Positions 58,266 through 64,000 of a stretch of 64,000 nucleotides of DNA are shown piece after piece. A program made the translations under genes and the position numbers. Every line of letters starts with the position of its first letter. The stretch's first letter is position 1. The DNA comes from Lepidurus packardi (Eukaryota; Arthropoda; Branchiopoda; Notostraca; Triopsidae), in NCBI GenBank assembly GCA_023053545.1, contig JAKZAN010000001.1:9506565-9570564 (forward strand). Direction: 5' to 3'. The notes beneath the pieces were generated by a model. The model worked only from the letters and a program-made list of their open reading frames with translations. It did not search any database and was not told where the DNA came from.

Positions 58266-58410
58266 ATGGCGTCGATATCATTAGCCAACCCCGAAAACTT
58301 TGATCCATCAACGGGTTCGCCATTGTTGCTAGACGTTTTAGCCCCGACACGTGCGAAGGCTTCTTCCATGGCAGAAGAAGACGACACCGTTACTCACATC
58401 CTGACTCACG
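58266..58410 (+). CDS. Candidate first coding exon of an unidentified gene
   Basis: An ATG in good context (GTCATGGCG) opens 48 codons beginning MASISLANPENFDPSTGSP and ending DDTVTHILTH. They stop at a possible donor G|GTTAGA after one base of the next codon. Codon use and composition look protein-like, in contrast to the surrounding AT-rich DNA. A GC-richer stretch precedes it. The frame stays open upstream to 58152. I do not recognise the protein. If real, the gene runs to the right with a first intron longer than the remaining 5.6 kb, as no partner exon is seen. It could also be a chance open frame. Confidence 0.4.
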
Positions 58411-59248
58411 GTTAGAATTTTTTCTCCTTATTTATTTCCCGCTTCGCAAGCTTCGTTGTCGGCATTTGAGTTCAAGGGAGAGTCTAATAGAACGAAATGC
58501 ATATTTGTGGTTCTCTGCTCCGGACGACAAGCCCTGATGTCCTGATCCTCCTTATGTCCTGATCAGGCTTCTTGGAGATTTTCCAATTTTTTTCTGTCTT
58601 TTCCTTGGAAAAACGTTACATGCTAATGAATGATGACCCAAAAAGCTGGCATTACCAAGGTTCCTTACCGCGTAGTACAAAATTTTTTTTTCTTGTTTTT
58701 TTTTTTAACTAGACATTCACTCTGCGCAATAAGATCAGAAATCTTGAGTGCAAATCGCAAAGAAATTGAGCTTCGTTGTTTGCAATTGACGTAGTCATGT
58801 GCGATATAGTTTTGTTCTTACATTGCTCATGTCACCTAAGACGACACAAAATTTTTCATGGCAACAGCGCCAATAATTAAGGAGACAACGTTATAGGAAA
58901 TTGACAAGTGCAAGCAACAGAAATGGGATTTTTCACGCATGTTTGGTTCTTCATTGTTGGGAGAAATATTTTGTTTAGTTTTTGTGGAGAAAAGTTTTTG
59001 CTGTTTATGAAATTCCGCGAATATTGATTCTTATGGAAATCTAAACTCCACTTGTTGGCAAATTTTTGACGTTTCGAGACCAAGCTTGCGTTTTTATTTC
59101 TTTTTCGTGTGAATCTTTTTATTGCTGAATAAAAACTCCTGTTGAACTTTCAAAACTTGTATGGTTATTATAAAACGGTAAATTTCAGTATCTAGACTCG
59201 GTTTAACAATTGAGTTAATATGGGCCTGTATTTTCTTCTCAGGGAATC

Positions 59249-59540
59249 TTTTTCTCTACAAATAAATAATTGATATTGAGGGGAAGGTAATTGGTAAAAT
59301 AGTATTCGAATTAATTGGAACTACACGAGGAAAAAATCTATTTACGAAATCTGTTTCTCTGAAAAAGTAATGCATATTAAGTGAAATGAATTCAAGAAAT
59401 AATACTTGAACTAATTGGAAGTATGTTAAATATATTTGCTGCTTAAAAACTCTTTCTCAACAAAACTAATTGATATTGAGTGAAATCAATTGATGAAATA
59501 GTATTTGAATTAATTTCAAGTACACTAAAAAACGGAAAGA
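59249..59540. repeat. Diverged tandem repeat, about 100-bp unit
   Basis: Nearly three copies of a roughly 100-nt unit start at about 59251, 59354 and 59453. Each begins TTTCTC, then A-rich, then a theme of TAATTGATATTGAGTGAAAT, later TAGTATTTGAATTAATTGGAA. Copies are clearly diverged. They lie in gene-poor DNA downstream of the candidate exon. Confidence 0.75.
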
Positions 59541-62500
59541 ATGAAAAGAAGACAAAGGTTTTATAAGTGTATAAATATGGTTGGTAGGGCTTCCGCAGTG
59601 GTTTTGTGCAGACTTATGCCGTTTATTGAGCCAGGTTTTTTGGTGAGTCGAGTCTGTTGAACTACATCCGGGGAGTTGGTATATGTATGTATGTATAGCC
59701 AGATAGGGGTTTCCCGACTTTATTGATTATGGCTCGTTAAAAGCAAGGATGCGTTGAATCAAGTTATATCACGTTAGCGACTTAAAACACGGTACTGAAC
59801 TGAACCTTACGCTCTTCCAAAAGTCGGGAGCAAAAATTATCGCTGGCTTCTTATCGATTCTACACCAACGCCTTTTCTTCTTCTCCTGTGTGTGTGCATG
59901 CCCAAGTGTCCTTTTTCTCTTTCTTTTTCTAGTCAATTTGACGTTGCGAAGAACAGCGGTATTATGGACAAACTTGTTTCATGCGGTGGAAAAAGCTTCC
60001 CATGACAACGTGTTTGGAGCACGGAATGCCATGACCGACCGTGGAACAGTAGCAAGTCGGACAGAAATAGCCAAGACCCAGTTCAAAACGTATAATGGTC
60101 TCTAGATACCCGAGAATCACTACCTAAAAGAAAACGTCCCGAAAACTATGTAGCGATATTTCACGCTCGAGGACAAGATTAAAATGGCAAATCTTTTGAA
60201 GAAATTTTCCAGAATTTTAAATTACGAACGGTGCTCAAGGGAAAGCTTCTACTGTACCTAATGATACAAGGTTTCTCTCCTTCTACAAGAGTTAGTCAAA
60301 ATTTCTACTTTCTCGATTCTCCAGCCGATTTTTAAGCGCGATAAAGCAATTCAGTTTGGTGGTGCGCAATAAAGCTGAACTAATTGATGATCTACTCAGA
60401 TTGAGTTCTACGCTAGAATCGATTTCAAATTCTCTGCCATTCGACTACTTTTTAATAAATTCACTCGTTTGGATCAGTGACAAAGAGAAATTTAGATTTT
60501 CTTTACATTGAATAGACAATTCTAATGAAAAACGAGACATTTTCTCGTAAAATCAGATGAAATGTGATGAAAGGGAGTTGTGTAAAGAACTCGCTCTTCA
60601 TACAATCAAAATGATATACAGTACTAGCTCATGATATACTAGCATTGTTTCAAATGAGTTTTCGTTGGAAAATTGCAAAGAAATTTAAAGCGATTTTCAA
60701 AGAAATGGGTTAATTTAGAAACAAAATACTGCCATCCTTAATTCTGCATTGATCTGAGTCAACGCTTTAGGCTGTCATTGCCAAATAAATCAAAACAGAA
60801 ATTCTGTAGTGTAGAAAAAGATTCATTGGAAATCACTTCAAACAATGAATCACTTCCCCGCAGCCGAAGGAGACAGAAAAGCGAGATGTTCGGGAACAAA
60901 ATTTTCCAGATTTATCAAAGTTCATTATGAAATTCCTCCAAGCCATTTACTTCCCTGATCTTATTCGCTTTGTAGGTTTTCCTTCCTAATTTCGGGGCAG
61001 ATTTTATTACTATACTTCATTTTCGCCAAAAACCAAAACCCGGGGATTGAGAGGATGTTCCAATTACTGCCCCCGAGGAGGATGACGAGTCTTTTTCTAA
61101 TACAAAGTTCTTGTTTCCCTCACTTTGGGAGCCGTGACTAATAAGGTAATTTTTGCAGCTCAAGCTCAAGTTTACACGGTTCGTCAGGAAATAACTTGTG
61201 AGGTCGGGGACGAGTCGCAGAGAAGGCAAGACGTTAGGCCCCCGTGTAACGTGAAAATGCGAAAGATCGAAGGGAAATTTTGTTGCGATCCTAACTTCCT
61301 GAGGAACACATTTGTTCCCCTGAAACATGCAAAACAGAAGTGGGGGGAGGACACCTTCAGGAAGAGGACTCGCCCTGATCTGCCACTATGCCCTTTGCAT
61401 TGCGTTTGCATGTACAATTGAGGTGAAGGCAACGTGCCAATGCCAACCTTGGCTGACGATAGTCGGAAAATCAAAAGCAAATGCTACAGAGCTCAAAACG
61501 TTACCTTCGCCAGGAGAAACTGATAGACCTTGTTGCTAATCAAAGGGATGACATTAGAGACAGTCACGTGACAAGGTCCGCAATGTTAAGTCAGCATTGC
61601 GGTTTCAAAACGACTTAAATCTTCTCACTTCTAAGACTCCTCTTCTTACTTACCGACGTGGGGATTAGATCTATCTTCTTGCTGAAAAGGTCTCGCTACT
61701 TAGTGTAAATGACCCCAAGATTGCAACCAGAGGTATAGAGACCTGGAATTGTAGAAGGAAATGGCGCAATTACTAATTCAGTTTTTTATCTGTTTTATTT
61801 CTATTGTATTGCAAAAGTGATGACTAGTGTGTCCTGACCTTGTAAATGTTTAATTAAAATATATATCTCAAAGCAATGCGCGAGTAGACTATCACAGCGT
61901 AACGTTTAATGAAAGCCAAAAAATAAGAAAGTTTCTTTTTATGTTTATACGTTTTTGTTAAGATGATTGATTTCGTGATTTTAATTCAATCAATTCATTT
62001 ATACAATTCCATTTATTTATACGATTTTACATATAGTTTTTGTTATAATGTATTGTATAATATATTATGTAATATGTATTATTGATGTTACAATAAAGTG
62101 ATTTGCAATATAATATCAATTTATAATATATTTTTAAGGATGCGTTATTTTTTAAGGGTTTTTGTTCTCGAATAGAAGCATTTGTCTGATCTATGGTAAT
62201 GACTTTTGCCTGTCATGGAATTTGTTAAAATTTTGCAACGTATGCAACTGTATTGGCATTTGCATATACTCAAAACGAAATTGCATCAAGTGCCTCCAGT
62301 TTCAAGAATCGACCTCAGCTTCCCGTCTTCTCAAGTGTTCGCTGACAATCGCGAATTCCTTAACAAACAGCACGTGCTGCAATATAAATCCTTGCCGAAT
62401 GACGTCTTTAAGTTGAGCTTGCCATTGATCTTGTCATTACGGAACTTCTGCTGAATTAATTCTTCGTTATTTTCTTGATTCTTCTTCCTACATAGAAATT

Positions 62501-64000
62501 GAACAATTTGGTCACAAGTTTTGACTATCTAGGACAGTTTTTCGCCTTTTTACCAGAACGAGATCACTTTCAGCTTATTTGCGCTTTTTGAGGTCACCAC
62601 CAGCGAACAAACCACCAACCCAACCCAAACTCCACACCTACTTCTTAATTTCTCTATGCTTACTTAAACCGTCCTGTCCCCAATTTTCCTGAATGCTAAT
62701 CCCGCTTTCCCAATGTCTTATTTTCCTTAAACTAACAAAAAATTAAAGACTACAAGTTACTAACATTCAAGCCGGACACGTATAGTATTCATGTCGATTT
62801 TTTTACATTATTTTCCGTATTTAGAAATTGTGTCTAAAAAAATAGAAAAAATCGCACCTTATTTCAGAAGCCTGTCAGTTCCAACGGTTGTGTAGCTTGT
62901 CTGGTGCTCTTTTATTTCGGGAACAGTCTCCTTTATTCCTCTTCCTCTCCAGAACCGCATTCTGCTCCTCTGTTCCGAAACGCTCATCAGCACTTTTCAG
63001 CTGTTTCAGCCAAAGTAAGTGTTATTACTCGCTCTCTCCCTTCTCAAGGAAATGCAATATAGCATGGACACGACATAACAAATGGTTTTGTGTCCCAAAA
63101 CGGCATACATTCAGCCTACTTAAGAGGCTCAATATCGCTTGGGGAATATTCTTTGGCCAAACCAGTGGGGAAGAGGTTCAGGCCCAACTTTTCTTGAAAT
63201 AAACTTTCAGTCTGGGAGTCCGAACACTTGCAATTAAGACCGACTGTCATGGATCCAAGATTTCGGGTTCCTCCTTTTAGTGCTTTATTTGCCTAATTGG
63301 CATAAAAGGGACAAGAGGTGGGGTTATAAGGGGAACACAATAAGTTGTCAAAGTGGACCGGGAAACGTCCAGAATAAAGCCGGAATGAATAACAGTAGAA
63401 GGAAATTGCCCCCCGGATACGAAAATGGCGAAATAAGAACATACGAAGAGAGACGAGGACGAACAAGTGAACAGTGAGTGATGGAATAATGATAACGTCA
63501 CACCTGTATTGACCTTGGGGTCTTGGACTTGGCGTTAGATACGTTCGAATCCCCTTGCACTTTTACGGGGTCGCAAAAGCACGTGCACATGCATGAAATA
63601 AACTGTCATTTCCAAGGAAGGTTTTTAAAATTGATTAAAAATACTTCCAATTTTGCTTTTAATCATGAAAATACTTCCACTCTGAGATACAACTAAAATA
63701 CTGTAAATGTGATCATTATTTAAATTTAAATAATTAATGCACGTTTAGTTATTATAATTTCAATTTTAATTTACTCTAGCATGGGATGTAAATACTTCCT
63801 AATGCTTGCAGCTTGGAGTTTTCACAACAGGAAGTCTTATTTTAAAAGCATTAAAGTTTCCAATTCGCTTTTAATAAGATAAGTTGTATCATTCGGAGGT
63901 TTTCGTTGGAAGATGAATATTCTGTCAAAGTGCGCAATGTGTATAGGGTACTATTTAGATTTATTGTTTAGATTTGCAGCTTTTATAACCTTAAAATGAA
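59541..64000. other. Gene-poor AT-rich DNA to the window end
   Basis: No supported exon. It includes a short GTAT microsatellite at about 59681-59696 just before the block and several unsupported open frames (59890-60105, 61125-61421, 62206-62454, 62888-63202). The region could be the long first intron of the gene suggested at 58266, or intergenic DNA. Confidence 0.4.

Noticed and set aside
61125-61421. Overlapping frames on both strands at 61.0-61.5 kb
   Set aside because: Both strands are open together, no motif or splice context is present, and the encoded peptides are not recognisable.
63535-63580. GTTCGAATCC resembling a tRNA B box
   Set aside because: The flanking bases do not pair as a T stem and no anticodon or acceptor stem can be drawn.
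1-64000. CRISPR arrays, phage genes, operons or bacterial-type systems
   Set aside because: All supported genes are spliced animal genes, and no regularly spaced short repeats or bacterial operon structure were seen.

Overview
The window is nuclear DNA from an animal, most likely an arthropod and probably a pancrustacean. It has spliced genes with mostly very short introns (many 50-80 bp), AT-rich spacers, a furrowed-type selectin-like receptor, a pickpocket-type DEG/ENaC remnant and DNA-transposon debris. The species cannot be named from sequence alone. For twelve genes I assembled complete exon chains by hand. In every one the summed coding length is a multiple of three and the joined frame matches the family end to end.

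Layout, left to right. 1-3.1 kb: a DEG/ENaC channel relic (minus) and a non-autonomous hAT transposon with a perfect 8-bp target duplication. 3.1-10.9 kb: furrowed-like CCP/fucolectin/C-type-lectin receptor (minus). 12.1-13.6 kb: EIF2S2 (plus), converging on VAC14 (13.8-16.8 kb, minus). 18.7-27.6 kb: KIDINS220 (plus), converging on LDHD (27.9-30.3 kb, minus). 31.2-32.6 kb: SLC52 riboflavin transporter (plus). 33.0-38.4 kb: TUBGCP6 (plus), converging on WARS1 (38.5-40.1 kb, minus). WARS1 lies head-to-head with TFB2M (40.4-42.0 kb, plus), followed by APLF (42.3-43.9 kb, plus) and a carbohydrate sulfotransferase (44.3-45.5 kb, plus). The sulfotransferase converges on AFTPH (45.8-48.4 kb, minus). 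48.5-50.6 kb: hAT scrap, direct repeats and a decayed copy of RNF216 exon 1. 50.7-56.5 kb: RNF216 (minus), with a large foldback element in its second intron. 56.5-64 kb: gene-poor DNA with one candidate first coding exon and a tandem repeat.

The genes are mostly unrelated housekeeping loci: translation (EIF2S2, WARS1), mitochondrial transcription and metabolism (TFB2M, LDHD), membrane traffic (VAC14, AFTPH), microtubule nucleation (TUBGCP6), DNA repair (APLF), neurotrophin signalling (KIDINS220), vitamin transport (SLC52), glycan sulfation and ubiquitination (RNF216). The arrangement alternates divergent and tightly convergent pairs. Only the 276-bp WARS1/TFB2M spacer looks like a strict bidirectional promoter.

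I found no CRISPR array, no operon-like system, no convincing tRNA and no clearly undescribed molecular system. The more unusual items are transposon structures, a duplicated and decayed exon, a stop-free 51-nt intron in VAC14, a GC-AG intron in APLF, and an orphan first exon at 58.27 kb.
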